Source: Thermoanaerobacterales bacterium UBA4880
GTDB taxonomy: Bacteria; Bacillota; Thermoanaerobacteria; Thermoanaerobacterales; UBA4877
Direction of reading: 5' to 3'
NCBI GenBank assembly: GCA_002399285.1
Contig: DHDI01000015.1
Coordinates: 62,809-75,191, forward strand
Length of the DNA: 12,383 bases
Position numbers and translations under genes: made by a program
The notes under the pieces: generated by a model
Told to the model about the DNA's origin: nothing
What the model saw: the letters and a program-made list of their open reading frames with translations, nothing else
Database searches by the model: none
Shown: positions 1 to 12,059 of the stretch, piece by piece
Position numbering within the stretch: the first letter of the stretch is position 1
Layout: every line of letters begins with the position of its first letter

Positions 1-585
1 TATCTGAGCCTGTATGGTAACGTCAAGGGCCGTCGTCGGCTCATCGGCGATAAGCAGTTTTGGCTCGCACGCCAAAGCCATGGCTATCATGACTCTTTGC
101 CTCATACCGCCTGAAAACTCATGGGGATATTGAGTAAGTCTGCTCTCCGGACTGGGTATACCTACCATCTTGAGCATGTCAACTGCTTTCTTTCTGGCTT
201 CGCCGCCGCTCATATTGGGATTGTGTATCTTCAATATCTCCATAACCTGATAGCCTATCGTCAAGACCGGGTTTAAAGACGTCATGGGGTCCTGAAATAT
301 CATGCTTATATCATTGCCCCTTACGGATCTCATTTCTCTCTCGCTGAGTTTTAAAAGATCGACGTTGCCGAACATAATCTCGCCCTCGTCGATAACTCCG
401 GATTCGGAAGGCAGTAAACGGAGAATAGAGAGATTGGTCACACTCTTGCCGCTTCCGGATTCGCCCACGATCCCCACCGCTTCGCCTTCATCCACATGAA
501 AGCTGATACCTCTTACCGCTTTTACTTTTCCAGCATATGTGGAGAAAGACGTATGCAGATTCTTAACATCCAATAGTTTTGTCAT
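1..585 (-). CDS. oppD: Oligopeptide/dipeptide ABC transporter ATP-binding protein (OppD-like), 3' end cut by window edge
   Basis: This is the cytoplasmic ATPase of a peptide-type (Opp/Dpp) ABC importer; it powers uptake through the OppB-OppC channel encoded just upstream. The visible 195 residues stay open to the window edge. They show Walker A GESGSGKS (residues 41-48), the Q-loop glutamine at about 98 in [11 protein letters not shown], the ABC signature FSGGMRQR (157-164), Walker B LLIADEP (177-183) and the D-loop ALD (186-188). The H-loop and the C-terminal oligopeptide-transporter ATPase extension expected of a protein of about 320-340 residues lie outside the window. The ATG at 585 follows an AGGGGGGCG ribosome binding site, 11 bases after the oppC stop. 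OppD versus DppD and the exact substrate cannot be told apart from this sequence; family assignment is firm. An oppF-type second ATPase and a substrate-binding protein may lie further left. Confidence 0.95.
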   Translation of the reverse strand, partial: MTKLLDVKNLHTSFSTYAGKVKAVRGISFHVDEGEAVGIVGESGSGKSVTNLSILRLLPSESGVIDEGEIMFGNVDLLKLSEREMRSVRGNDISMIFQDPMTSLNPVLTIGYQVMEILKIHNPNMSGGEARKKAVDMLKMVGIPSPESRLTQYPHEFSGGMRQRVMIAMALACEPKLLIADEPTTALDVTIQAQI

Positions 586-596
586 TTTACGCCCCC

Positions 597-1514
597 CTAT
601 TTCCTCATCTTAGGATCCAACGCATCCCTCAGCCCATCTCCGAAGAAGCTGAAGGCAAGCATTGTTATTGTGATTGCCAAAGCAGGAAACAATAATTCAT
701 GGGGAGCGGTTCTCAATGTCGGCAAAGCATCATTGCACAGAACGCCCCAGCTTGCCTGCGGGGCGCTTACCCCCAGTCCTATGAAGCTTAAGAAGGCCTC
801 GCTGAATATGGCGCTGGGTATCTGCATAGTGGTCATAACGATTATCTGCCCCAGCGAGTTGGGTACGAGATGTCTTAAAAGTATTCTTCTGCTGTCGGCT
901 CCCAACGCTTTGGCAGCCAGTACAAATTCCTGCTCCTTTAAAGTAAGCACCTGCCCTCTGACCTGTCTTGCCATGCCCAGCCATGACGTGATGGCCAGTG
1001 CGATAATGACGCTCTTAAAACCGGGTCCTATAATGATCATCAGCAGTATGACATACAACGTGCTGGGGATTATATACAGTATATCGACGATCCTCATCAT
1101 GATATTATCTGCTCTTCCGCCTACATAGCCCGCTATGCCGCCATACAGTATGCCGATGAAAATGGTGCAGACGGCAACTATAAATCCTATGCTGAGAGAT
1201 ATCCTGGCTCCATAGAACACTCTTGTCATCAGGTCCCTGCCAAGATTATCCATCCCAAAAATATGGGCTTTGCTCGGCAGCTGATTGGCCATCGTAAGCG
1301 ATTGGTCAGAATAATTGTAGGGAGAAAAAACCGGTCCGAAAATGGCTATTAATATGATTGCTAAAAGTATATACATGCCCAGCATTGCCATCCTATTTTT
1401 CTTTAACCTTCTCCATGCATCCTGCCAAAAAGTCATCGAAGGCCTAATTACTTCATTGCTGCGCTTTTCCTCTTTAGGCAGCTTAGCAAAGCCGTCTCTG
1501 TCAATGAGCTCCAA
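597..1514 (-). CDS. oppC: Oligopeptide/dipeptide ABC transporter permease (OppC-like)
   Basis: This is the second membrane permease of the peptide-type ABC importer; it pairs with OppB in the cytoplasmic membrane. The 305 residues match the family length. They begin with a cytoplasmic tail and the typical [13 protein letters not shown] entry into transmembrane segment 1 (about 42-62). An extracytoplasmic part carries [12 protein letters not shown] (84-95), and further membrane helices lie at about 105-130, 142-163, 168-182, 222-245 and 273-293. The EAA-type loop that contacts the ATPase is at about 192-219 ([20 protein letters not shown]). The start is TTG at 1514, chosen because AAGGGGGGAG sits 6 bases upstream; the next Met is residue 27, already close to the first helix. 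It lies 14 bases after oppB and 11 before oppD, so the three are one operon. Substrate range (oligo- or dipeptides, possibly other solutes) is inferred only from family. Confidence 0.95.
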   Translation of the reverse strand: MELIDRDGFAKLPKEEKRSNEVIRPSMTFWQDAWRRLKKNRMAMLGMYILLAIILIAIFGPVFSPYNYSDQSLTMANQLPSKAHIFGMDNLGRDLMTRVFYGARISLSIGFIVAVCTIFIGILYGGIAGYVGGRADNIMMRIVDILYIIPSTLYVILLMIIIGPGFKSVIIALAITSWLGMARQVRGQVLTLKEQEFVLAAKALGADSRRILLRHLVPNSLGQIIVMTTMQIPSAIFSEAFLSFIGLGVSAPQASWGVLCNDALPTLRTAPHELLFPALAITITMLAFSFFGDGLRDALDPKMRK

Positions 1515-1528
1515 TTTTGTCTCCCCCC

Positions 1529-2449
1529 TTAATCGGTAAGCTTAATTCTTGGATCTATGAACACGTAAACTATATCTACTATAAGGTTCATAATTACAAG
1601 AAAAGCACCATAAAATATAGTAACGCCCATTATTGCGGTATAATCTCTGTTTGAGACACTGTCCACAAACTGTCTGCCCAGTCCCGGGATAGCAAATATC
1701 TTCTCTATTACAAAGCTTCCGGTAAGCACTCCCGCAATCAGTGGGCCTAAGACAGTTACTATAGGAATCAATGAGTTCTTGAGCGCATGCTTCATTATAA
1801 CGGACATTTCGCTCAAACCCTTGGCCCTTGCAGTCCTGATATAGTCCTGGCTCATTATGTCCAGCATGGAAGACCTTGTGAGCCTGGCAATAAACGATAC
1901 GTCATACGCGCCGAGCGCGATGACCGGCATTATCTTGTACTGCCAGCCCAGCCACCTTGCCGCCGGAAGGACGCCGAGCTTCGACGAAAATACGTATATG
2001 AGCAAAGTCGCAAGCACAAAACTCGGTACCGCTATCCCCAGCGTGGCCAAAATCATTACCAGATTGTCCTGCCAGTGATATTGCTTTAAAGCGGAGATGA
2101 TGCCGGCCGGTATCCCCAAAAAAAGCATAAGAATTATGGCATAAGCACCAAGTTCGGCCGAAACGGGAAAACCTCCGCTGATAAGATCATTAACGGATCT
2201 GCCCGGATATTTATATGAGGGTCCGAAATCGCCCTTAAGCAGTCCTGCCCAATAATCGATATACTGCTGATACAGTGGTCTATTCAATCCGTATTTTGCC
2301 TCTATATTGGCTTTTATCTGTTCAGGCAGGTTTTTCTCCGAGGCAAAAGGTCCCCCGGGGATGGCATGCATAAGAATAAAAGTGAGCGTAATTACGACCA
2401 CCATAGTTAGTACCATGGCTAGAATACGCTGCAAGACATATTTTGTCAT
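1529..2449 (-). CDS. oppB: Oligopeptide/dipeptide ABC transporter permease (OppB-like)
   Basis: This is the first permease of the peptide-type importer and the first gene of its operon. The 306-residue protein has the family layout: helix 1 at about 9-29, then an extracytoplasmic stretch with PGGPF and YGLNRPLYQQY, and further helices at about 100-121, 131-156, 172-190, 229-250 and 275-300. The cytoplasmic EAA-type loop is at about 203-229 (YIRTARAKGLSEMSVIMKHA), followed by the family motif IPGLGRQF (254-261). I place the start at ATG 2449, not at the in-frame TTG at 2482. AGGGG lies 7 bases before 2449, and the extra 11 residues (MLSLERERGNL) are just the translated ribosome binding region. 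A sigma-A promoter about 205 bases upstream probably drives oppB-oppC-oppD. No substrate-binding protein gene precedes it, so one must be elsewhere or downstream. Confidence 0.94.
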   Translation of the reverse strand: MTKYVLQRILAMVLTMVVVITLTFILMHAIPGGPFASEKNLPEQIKANIEAKYGLNRPLYQQYIDYWAGLLKGDFGPSYKYPGRSVNDLISGGFPVSAELGAYAIILMLFLGIPAGIISALKQYHWQDNLVMILATLGIAVPSFVLATLLIYVFSSKLGVLPAARWLGWQYKIMPVIALGAYDVSFIARLTRSSMLDIMSQDYIRTARAKGLSEMSVIMKHALKNSLIPIVTVLGPLIAGVLTGSFVIEKIFAIPGLGRQFVDSVSNRDYTAIMGVTIFYGAFLVIMNLIVDIVYVFIDPRIKLTD

Positions 2450-2693
2450 TAAATTTCCCCTCTCCCTTTCTAAAGATAACAAGATATTTTTTAAATTTAT
2501 ATTATATATTAAACATTTTTTTGAAAAATCCTTCTAAAAAATTGTCCGTTTACTAAAAAATTTATTTCATCTTATAGTCATAAATATTTTTTAATAAAAA
2601 TGCATTGATAATTGTAGTATTAATTTAATTTAACAGGGCCTAAAATTATATTTATTAATAATTATACTTTATACCCATGCTTACTTCAATTGT
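2450..2693 (-). other. AT-rich spacer and long untranslated leader of the opp operon
   Basis: These 244 bases between gatB and oppB contain no gene. Base composition is strikingly AT-rich compared with the flanking genes. Near the gatB end is a promoter; its transcript would carry a leader of about 205 bases before oppB. I see an AT-only imperfect inverted repeat (arms 2554-2565 and 2580-2593, with a 2-base bulge) and two copies of AATTTTTTAG (minus strand) 19 bases apart. I recognise no known riboswitch or T-box consensus and no GC-rich hairpin with a T tract, so the gat operon has no convincing terminator here. Confidence 0.6.
2661..2689 (-). promoter_or_regulatory. Predicted sigma-A promoter of the opp operon
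   Basis: On the minus strand, TTGAAG (2684-2689) is separated by exactly 17 bases from a perfect TATAAT (2661-2666). Transcription would start near 2654. The -35 box lies only 4 bases beyond the gatB stop codon. The same two hexamers and the same spacing occur upstream of yerC, which supports the call. This is inferred from consensus only. Confidence 0.72.
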
Positions 2694-4136
2694 TCAATTT
2701 TTGTTTATCTTGTTTAATTCTTCCCTCACCAATTCATTTACCATCTGTGGGTTTGCCTTACCTCTAGTTTCTTTCATGGCCTGGCCGACCAGAAAACCTA
2801 TCGCCTTTTCCTTCCCGCCCATATAATCCGCCACGGATTTCGGGTTGTTGTCTATGACTTTCAGGATAACGGCGCGCAGCGTATCCTCGTCGCTTATCTG
2901 AGAAAGTCCCTCTTCCTTTACTATGACCTCGGGGTCCTTGCCTGTCTTAAACATCGAGTCAAAGACCTTTTTCCCCATACTTATACTTATCACGCTGTCG
3001 TCGACCAACTTCTGCAGCCTTACCAGCTGTTCGGGAGATATGGGAATATCTGCGGAATCAATTTCCGATTCTTTCATCGACCGTAAAATCTCGCCCATGA
3101 CCCAGTTGCTTATGGTCTTGGGATTGCCGTAGATTCCGACGCACCTTTCAAAAAAATCGGAAAGCGCCTTGTCCGCCGTTATTACCCCGGCATCATAGAC
3201 AGGCAGGTCCATATCCCTGACGAACCTTTCCTTCTTCTGATGAGGCAGCTCGGGTATCTTCTTTCTTATCTCTTCGATCCATTCATCGGTGACCTCGATG
3301 GGTACGATGTCCGGCTCGGGAAAATATCTGTAGTCATGCGCCTCTTCTTTGGAGCGCATCGGTATCGTAATGCCCTTGGCCTCATCCCAGCGCCGCGTTT
3401 CCTGCGCTATTTTTTCACCCCTGCCTACTGCGTCTGACTGTCTCTTGAACTCATACTCCAGCGCCTTGTACACCGCTCTGAACGAACTTAGGTTTTTAAG
3501 CTCCACTTTCGTGCCGAATTCCTCGCTGCCCTTAGGTCTTACGGATATGTTCGTATCCACGCGCAGTGAACCTTCCTGCATCTTGCAATCGGATACCTCG
3601 GTGTATTCAAGGATGCTCTTCAGTTTTGTAAGATACAGCCTGGCCTCCTCCGGCGTCCTCATGTCGGGATAGGAGACTATTTCTATAAGCGGTACGCCCG
3701 TCCTGTTGTAGTCGACAAAAGAGCTTCCCTCGCTCTCCTCATGTATCAGTTTGCCCGCATCCTCTTCCAGGTGCGCCCTGATAATGCCGATCTTCTTTAT
3801 GCCCTGTTCAGTCTCTATCTCCACATAACCCTCCCTGCACAGCGGAAGGTCATACTGTGAGATCTGATAGGCCTTGGGCAGGTCGGGATAAAAATAGTTC
3901 TTCCTATCCATTTTGCTGAATTTCGAGATAGTACAGTTCAATGCTAGTCCAGCCATTATAGTATATTCCACGGTTCTCCTGTTAAGAACAGGCAATGTGC
4001 CTGGGAGTCCCAGACACACTGGGCAGCAGTGCGTATTCGGCTGTCCTCCGAATTCGGTGGTGCAGCCGCAAAATATTTTGGATTTCGTGAGAAGCTCCGC
4101 ATGTACCTCTAACCCTATTACAGCCTCAAAGTCCAT
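2694..4136 (-). CDS. gatB: Asp-tRNA(Asn)/Glu-tRNA(Gln) amidotransferase subunit B
   Basis: GatB is the tRNA-binding and kinase subunit of the cytoplasmic GatCAB complex. It phosphorylates the mischarged Glu (or Asp) on tRNA, which is then amidated with ammonia channelled from GatA. The 480 residues match full-length bacterial GatB. Visible are the N-terminal family signature [16 protein letters not shown] (7-22), a cysteine set at C23, C25, C37, C38 and C41 that fits the zinc-site type of GatB, the motif [10 protein letters not shown], then [12 protein letters not shown] and DYRYFPEPD. The C-terminal YqeY-like tRNA-binding region follows, ending near [13 protein letters not shown]. The ATG at 4136 abuts the gatA stop (TAAATG), with GGAGGTGA 5 bases upstream inside the end of gatA, so the two are probably translationally coupled. 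It is the last gene of the pcrA-ligA-gatCAB block. Confidence 0.98.
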   Translation of the reverse strand: MDFEAVIGLEVHAELLTKSKIFCGCTTEFGGQPNTHCCPVCLGLPGTLPVLNRRTVEYTIMAGLALNCTISKFSKMDRKNYFYPDLPKAYQISQYDLPLCREGYVEIETEQGIKKIGIIRAHLEEDAGKLIHEESEGSSFVDYNRTGVPLIEIVSYPDMRTPEEARLYLTKLKSILEYTEVSDCKMQEGSLRVDTNISVRPKGSEEFGTKVELKNLSSFRAVYKALEYEFKRQSDAVGRGEKIAQETRRWDEAKGITIPMRSKEEAHDYRYFPEPDIVPIEVTDEWIEEIRKKIPELPHQKKERFVRDMDLPVYDAGVITADKALSDFFERCVGIYGNPKTISNWVMGEILRSMKESEIDSADIPISPEQLVRLQKLVDDSVISISMGKKVFDSMFKTGKDPEVIVKEEGLSQISDEDTLRAVILKVIDNNPKSVADYMGGKEKAIGFLVGQAMKETRGKANPQMVNELVREELNKINKN

Positions 4137-5585
4137 TTATCTCACCTCCGGTCTTAGTTTTCCCGCTGTCTGCAAAACGGCATCGGCGCCCTTGAAAAGC
4201 GTCTTCTCATCAAAGGGCCTGCCTATTATCTGAAGTCCTACCGGCAGGCCGCCAGCCAGGCCGCACGGCACGGATACCGCAGGCAGCCCCGCAATGTTTA
4301 CCGGCACCGTCAATATATCCGCCAGGTACATCTCCAGAGGATCGGACTTCTCACCGAATCCAAATGCCACCGTCGGAGACGTCGGTGATATCAGCACGTC
4401 GTATTTCTCAAACGCCCTATCAAAATCATTCTTTATCAAAGTTCTGACCTCGAGAGCCTTTTTGTAATAGGCGTCGTAATAGCCCGCGCTAAGCACATAT
4501 GTGCCCAGCATTATCCTTCTCTTGACCTCCTTGCCGAATCCCTCGCTCCTCGACCTGGCATACAGGTCGGTCAGATCGTCAAACTTCTCGGCCCTGTGCC
4601 CGTATCTTATACCGTCATATCTCGCCAGGTTAGAGCTCGCCTCCGCCGATGAAATAATGTAATATGCCGCCAATGCATACCCGCTGTACGGAAGGCTTGT
4701 CTGCTCCACAACGGCCCCCAGCTTTTCCAGCTTTTTAACGGCCCCGTAGACCGTGTCCTTTACCTCAGCGCTCACGCCTTCGCCGAAATACTCCTTGGGC
4801 AGCCCTATTTTCAGTCCCCGGACGCCGCTCTTCACACTGTTGAGATCATATATCTCTTTGCCCGGCGCGGATGTAGAATCGAGTTCATCAGGCCCGGCCA
4901 TGACGTTCATGAGTAAGGCGACGTCTTGGACGTTCCTCGCAAAGGGGCCGATCTGATCCAGAGAGGAAGCAAACGCCACCAACCCATACCGGGAAATACG
5001 GCCGTACGTGGGTTTCAGCCCCACAGCGCCGCAGAACGAAGCGGGCTGTCTTATCGATCCGCCGGTGTCTGAACCCAGGGCTGCGGGAACCTCCGAAGCG
5101 GCTACGCATGCAGCCGAACCGCCGCTGGAACCGCCGGGCACCTTCCCATAGTCCCAAGGATTTGCCGTCTTCTTAAAGGCCGAATTCTCCGTAGAAGACC
5201 CCATGGCAAACTCATCCATGTTCGTCTTGCCGACTATTACCGCGCCGGCTTGCTTTAGTCTCTTTACAACCGTGGCGTCATAGGGCGGCACAAAATCTTC
5301 CAGCATCTTTGATGCACAGGTGGTCTTTGTTCCCTTGGTGCATATGTTGTCCTTAACGGCTATAGGTACGCCCAGAAGAGGCTCGTCCCTGCCGTCCTTT
5401 CTCGCCTTATCCGCCTCATCGGCGGCTTTAAGCGCTCCTTCCCTGTCGACGTATAAAAACGCGCCTACATCCTTATCCCTTGTTTCTATTCGATCCAGCA
5501 AAGCTCTCGTTATCTGAGATGAGCTGACCTCGCCCTTCTTTAGCAGAGAAGCAAGCTCGCAGACGCCGTATTCGTATAACTCCAT
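4137..5585 (-). CDS. gatA: Asp-tRNA(Asn)/Glu-tRNA(Gln) amidotransferase subunit A
   Basis: GatA is the glutaminase subunit of GatCAB: it hydrolyses glutamine and passes ammonia to GatB for transamidation of Glu-tRNA(Gln) and/or Asp-tRNA(Asn). It belongs to the amidase-signature family. The Ser-cisSer-Lys triad is intact: K78 in [10 protein letters not shown]153 in [10 protein letters not shown], and nucleophile S177 in [11 protein letters not shown]; the spacings of 99 and 24 residues agree with known GatA enzymes. The length of 482 is normal. [20 protein letters not shown] and the C-terminal [13 protein letters not shown] and GLQIIGRPF are further family landmarks. The start is ATG 5585, preceded by AAGGAGGAG, which overlaps the end of gatC. 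It lies 11 bases after gatC and directly abuts gatB. Presence of the complex suggests at least one of GlnRS or AsnRS is missing or supplemented in this organism (inference). Confidence 0.98.
   Translation of the reverse strand: MELYEYGVCELASLLKKGEVSSSQITRALLDRIETRDKDVGAFLYVDREGALKAADEADKARKDGRDEPLLGVPIAVKDNICTKGTKTTCASKMLEDFVPPYDATVVKRLKQAGAVIVGKTNMDEFAMGSSTENSAFKKTANPWDYGKVPGGSSGGSAACVAASEVPAALGSDTGGSIRQPASFCGAVGLKPTYGRISRYGLVAFASSLDQIGPFARNVQDVALLMNVMAGPDELDSTSAPGKEIYDLNSVKSGVRGLKIGLPKEYFGEGVSAEVKDTVYGAVKKLEKLGAVVEQTSLPYSGYALAAYYIISSAEASSNLARYDGIRYGHRAEKFDDLTDLYARSRSEGFGKEVKRRIMLGTYVLSAGYYDAYYKKALEVRTLIKNDFDRAFEKYDVLISPTSPTVAFGFGEKSDPLEMYLADILTVPVNIAGLPAVSVPCGLAGGLPVGLQIIGRPFDEKTLFKGADAVLQTAGKLRPEVR
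4142..4149 (-). promoter_or_regulatory. gatB ribosome binding site inside the end of gatA
   Basis: GGAGGTGA on the minus strand is a near-perfect Shine-Dalgarno sequence formed by the last sense codons of gatA (Glu-Val-Arg). It lies 5 bases before the gatB ATG, and the gatA TAA directly precedes that ATG. The arrangement suggests that ribosomes finishing gatA re-initiate on gatB, keeping the two subunits in step. Confidence 0.85.
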
Positions 5586-5596
5586 TTCGCTCCTCC

Positions 5597-5884
5597 TTAA
5601 TCAAATATTTTGGGCACTTCAAAAAAGCCGTTTTTCTTGTGACTGGTATTAGCCAGAACATCTTCTCTGTCCATCGACTCTTTTACCGTATCCTCCCTCA
5701 AGACGTTCCTCAAAGGCAGGACGTGGGCCGTCTGCTCCACGTTGGCGGTGTCAAGCTCCCGGAGCTTGGCAACATATCCGACGATCTGGCTAAGGTCGCC
5801 GCGCAGATCCTCCGTGGACTGCTCGTCAAGATACAGCCTGGCCAGCTTTGCCACATGGTCCACCGTCTGTCTGTCAATTTCCAT
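5597..5884 (-). CDS. gatC: Asp-tRNA(Asn)/Glu-tRNA(Gln) amidotransferase subunit C
   Basis: GatC is the small structural subunit that wraps around and stabilises the GatA-GatB interface of the amidotransferase. The 95 residues match the family length. Visible are the N-terminal helix pattern [15 protein letters not shown], the acidic [16 protein letters not shown] segment, and the conserved extended tail with [19 protein letters not shown], ending in a hydrophobic FFEVPKIF. The ATG at 5884 has AGGGAGGG as ribosome binding site in the 30-base gap after ligA. The stop lies 11 bases before gatA. No promoter or terminator is evident in either gap, so gatC is most likely read from the pcrA-ligA transcript. 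The order C-A-B is standard in Firmicutes. Confidence 0.97.
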   Translation of the reverse strand: MEIDRQTVDHVAKLARLYLDEQSTEDLRGDLSQIVGYVAKLRELDTANVEQTAHVLPLRNVLREDTVKESMDREDVLANTSHKKNGFFEVPKIFD

Positions 5885-5914
5885 CTAAATCCCTCCCTAT
5901 GGCATAAAGATATT

Positions 5915-10037
<4,123 letters not shown>

Positions 10038-10043
10038 TTGCTC

Positions 10044-10065
10044 ACCTCAACAAAAAACCTGAGGT
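10044..10065 (-). promoter_or_regulatory. Possible hairpin hiding the pcrA ribosome binding site
   Basis: On the minus strand ACCTCA (10060-10065), part of the 3' arm and loop of the upstream terminator-like hairpin, is perfectly complementary to TGAGGT (10044-10049), which contains the start of the pcrA Shine-Dalgarno sequence; the loop is 10 bases. The upstream segment GCTGACCT (10073-10080) can also pair with AGGTGAGC (10040-10047) with one mismatch. Both pairings compete with the terminator-like hairpin. A regulatory role is inference. Confidence 0.35.
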
Positions 10066-10076
10066 TTCCCCCAGGT
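10052..10076 (-). terminator. Terminator/attenuator-like hairpin between yerC and pcrA
   Basis: On the minus strand ACCTGGGG (10069-10076) pairs with CCTCAGGT (10057-10064) around a GAAA tetraloop, giving 8 pairs with one G-U, followed at once by TTTTT (10052-10056). This has the classic form of an intrinsic terminator. The stem begins in the yerC stop codon, and the T run ends 14 bases before the pcrA ATG. Any pcrA message with a normal leader must therefore carry it, so it may act as an attenuator or partial terminator rather than a full stop. Confidence 0.75.
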
Positions 10077-10375
10077 CAGCTTTTGTCCTGCTCTAACCTG
10101 TCTAATATAATATTATAACCATCCGAGCCATAATTCAAATACCTGTTTACCCGGCTTATGGTCGCCGTACTGGCTCCCGTACTGTCCGCTATATCAATAT
10201 ACGTCTTTTTCTGCCTCAGCATTTTAGCGACCTGCAGCCTTTGAGCCATTTCCTTTATCTCGTTTACCGTGCAAAGGTCCTCAAAAAAACCGTAACACTC
10301 GTCTAAATCTTTAAGCTCCAGTATGGCTTTAAATAATTCATCCAAATGTTCGTTTCTGAGTTTTGACTCATACAT
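10076..10375 (-). CDS. yerC: TrpR-like helix-turn-helix protein of the YerC/YecD family
   Basis: This is a small DNA-binding protein of the TrpR/YerC-YecD family; the regulatory target is not known to me. The 99 residues match the family length. An N-terminal helical dimerisation region (about 1-40, LDELFKAILELKDLDECYGFFEDLC) is followed by helices with the TrpR-type motif NEIKEMAQRLQVAKMLRQ (38-55) and a helix-turn-helix at about 58-80 with the typical TGASTATISRVNRYLNYG (66-83). The ATG at 10375 has a strong AAGGAGG, and a consensus promoter is just upstream. The neighbour order yerC then pcrA-ligA-gatCAB is conserved in Firmicutes. The family name comes from similarity to TrpR, but tryptophan binding is not implied. 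The terminator-like hairpin begins in its stop codon. Confidence 0.93.
   Translation of the reverse strand: MYESKLRNEHLDELFKAILELKDLDECYGFFEDLCTVNEIKEMAQRLQVAKMLRQKKTYIDIADSTGASTATISRVNRYLNYGSDGYNIILDRLEQDKS
10110..10138 (-). promoter_or_regulatory. Weak candidate promoter for pcrA inside the end of yerC
   Basis: On the minus strand TTGAAT (10133-10138) lies 17 bases from TAATAT (10110-10115) and 15 bases from a perfect TATAAT (10112-10117). Transcription would begin near 10103-10105, giving pcrA a leader of about 65 bases that contains the terminator-like hairpin. AT-rich coding sequence can mimic such boxes, so this is tentative. Without it, pcrA depends on read-through from the yerC promoter. 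Confidence 0.3.
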
Positions 10376-10397
10376 CGCAATACCCCTCCTTGGCTTT

Positions 10398-10426
10398 ATT
10401 ATACAGAAAATTCATTTTAACTTCAA
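10398..10426 (-). promoter_or_regulatory. Predicted sigma-A promoter of yerC
   Basis: On the minus strand TTGAAG (10421-10426) is 17 bases from a perfect TATAAT (10398-10403). The start point would be near 10391, right at the AAGGAGG ribosome binding site (10385-10391), so the leader is only about 16 bases. The promoter sits 20 bases beyond the hutH terminator T run, which fits an independent transcription unit. Confidence 0.75.
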
Positions 10427-10446
10427 TAGATTAAAGCGGGATATTC

Positions 10447-10496
10447 AAAAAATATATGGGAAGGAAATCCCGTAAGGTCTTCCACAGTCCCATATA
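10447..10496 (-). terminator. Intrinsic terminator of hutH, symmetric enough to work on both strands
   Basis: On the minus strand TATATGGGA (10488-10496) pairs perfectly over 9 bases with TCCCATATA (10453-10461), followed by six Ts (10447-10452). The 26-base loop can form a smaller GGAA/TTCC stem. It lies 27 bases after the hutH stop. On the plus strand the same stem is followed by TTTTTT at 10501-10506, but no plus-strand gene needs it here. Confidence 0.78.
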
Positions 10497-10523
10497 AATC
10501 TTTTTTCGTAAGCCGTCCGATCG

Positions 10524-12059
10524 TTAACTCAGATCCAAGGGACCTATTTCACTTTCGACAGCCTTTATTATTTGCCCGCCGGCGACAAGACCGGCGCAGT
10601 TTTCTATATATCCATGCATATACTCGTCCTTCGCGATGAACGGGGCTGCCGTACGTATGACTTTGTATGCGGCCGACGTTCCCTTCCCCGGATGGCCTTC
10701 ATCCCTCAGGTCTACTGCCTGGCATGCCGTCATGAGTTCTATGGCGACAACGTCGATCGAATTGTTCAGGATCTCCTTTGCCTTTCTGGCGGCTATGGTT
10801 CCCATGCTTACGTGATCTTCCTGATTGGCCGACGAGGGTATCGAATCTACGCTTGCCGGATGAGCCAGCACTTTATTTTCCGAAACCAGCGCGGCCGCGG
10901 CATACTGTGGTATCATGAATCCGGAGTTGAGTCCGCCCTCCTTTGTGAGAAAACAGGGAAGCCCGTTGTTGAGATTGGAATCTATCAGTTTGGCCGTGCG
11001 CCTTTCGGAGATATCGGCGATCTCCGATACCGCTATTCCGAGAAAGTCCATCGCTAAGGCTATAGGCTGCCCATGGAAGTTGCCCCCGGATATGACGGCG
11101 TCATCGTCGGGAAAGATCAGCGGATTGTCGGTGACAGAGTTTAACTCAGTCTCTATTGTGCCCTTCACATAGTTCAACGCATCCTTGGATGCGCCGTGGA
11201 CCTGAGGTATGCATCTTATGGTGTATGAGTCCTGCATCCTCAGCTGTCCCTGCCCGGTGACCAGGCTGCTTCCTTCTGTAAGTCTGTTTATATTTCTGGC
11301 GGTCGCCGTCTGCCCTGCGTGCGGTCTTAGCATCTGTACCCTGTCGTCAAAGGCGTCCCGTATGCCCCTGAGCGCCTCCATGGAAACAGCGCCCGCTATG
11401 TCGGCGGCCTTTATGAGATTTATCGCCCCGCAGACTGTCAAGGCGCCTATGGCGGTCATCACGGGAGTTCCGTTGATGAGGGCCAGGCCCTCCTTTGAAT
11501 CCAGCCGCACGGGGGTTATGCCGGCCAGGCCCATAGCTTCTTTCCCCGGCATGCGCTTTCCCTTATAGCAGGCCTCCCCCTCTCCTATCAATACCAACGC
11601 CATATGTGCCAACGGCGCGAGATCGCCGCTGGCGCCCAGCGAACCCTTGGAAGGTATGACCGGTATAACGTCTTTATCGAGCATCTCGACGAGGGTATTC
11701 AAAGTGCTCAGCCTTATCCCCGAATATCCCTTGGCAAGTGCGTTCGCCCTGAGCAGCATGACCGCTCTGGCAGTCTCTATGGGAAGAGGCTCGCCCACCC
11801 CGCACGCATGGCTCCTTATCAGGTTATACTGCAGCTGAGCCGTCTCATCTTTAGATATATTAACGTCGGCGAATCTTCCGAACCCCGTCGTGATTCCATA
11901 CTCGACCCTGTTCTCATCGACATATCTCTCTACCAGCGCCCTTGCTCTATCTACTCTCCGGCACGCATCCCCGGTCAGCTTGACCGTCATGCCGCCGGCA
12001 GAAATATTATAAACGTCTTCAATGGTAAGATTGTTACCGTCAATAAATAATTCGGTCAT
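10524..12059 (-). CDS. hutH: Histidine ammonia-lyase
   Basis: HutH removes ammonia from L-histidine to give trans-urocanate, the first step of histidine degradation, in the cytoplasm. The 511 residues match the family. The Ala-Ser-Gly that self-cyclises to the MIO electrophile is at 143-145 in GSLGASGDLAPL. Other positions match the Pseudomonas putida enzyme: Y54 in YGITTGFG, H84 in SHACGVG, N196 in NGTP, Q276/Y279/R282 in QDSYTIRC, F328 in GGNFHG and E414 in NQEDHVSMG. The His and Glu favour histidine over phenylalanine or tyrosine as substrate. The ATG at 12059 follows AGGGAGG with 7-base spacing. It is monocistronic here: a terminator lies downstream and no hutU, hutI or other hut gene is in the window. 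Its promoter is not obvious. Confidence 0.97.
   Translation of the reverse strand: MTELFIDGNNLTIEDVYNISAGGMTVKLTGDACRRVDRARALVERYVDENRVEYGITTGFGRFADVNISKDETAQLQYNLIRSHACGVGEPLPIETARAVMLLRANALAKGYSGIRLSTLNTLVEMLDKDVIPVIPSKGSLGASGDLAPLAHMALVLIGEGEACYKGKRMPGKEAMGLAGITPVRLDSKEGLALINGTPVMTAIGALTVCGAINLIKAADIAGAVSMEALRGIRDAFDDRVQMLRPHAGQTATARNINRLTEGSSLVTGQGQLRMQDSYTIRCIPQVHGASKDALNYVKGTIETELNSVTDNPLIFPDDDAVISGGNFHGQPIALAMDFLGIAVSEIADISERRTAKLIDSNLNNGLPCFLTKEGGLNSGFMIPQYAAAALVSENKVLAHPASVDSIPSSANQEDHVSMGTIAARKAKEILNNSIDVVAIELMTACQAVDLRDEGHPGKGTSAAYKVIRTAAPFIAKDEYMHGYIENCAGLVAGGQIIKAVESEIGPLDLS

Noticed and set aside
670..1128. Plus-strand open frame of 152 codons opposite oppC
   Set aside because: It lies wholly antisense to a clear permease gene, has no ribosome binding site, and its residues do not resemble a known family.
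2450..2482. Longer oppB start at TTG 2482
   Set aside because: The extra residues are encoded by the ribosome binding region itself; ATG 2449 has AGGGG at 7-base spacing.
2554..2593. AT-rich inverted repeat as a terminator of the gat operon
   Set aside because: The stem is almost all A-T with a bulge and a 14-base loop, so it would be too weak to be called an intrinsic terminator.
10572..11057. Plus-strand frames opposite hutH
   Set aside because: HutH is complete with all active-site residues on the other strand; these frames show no family motif.
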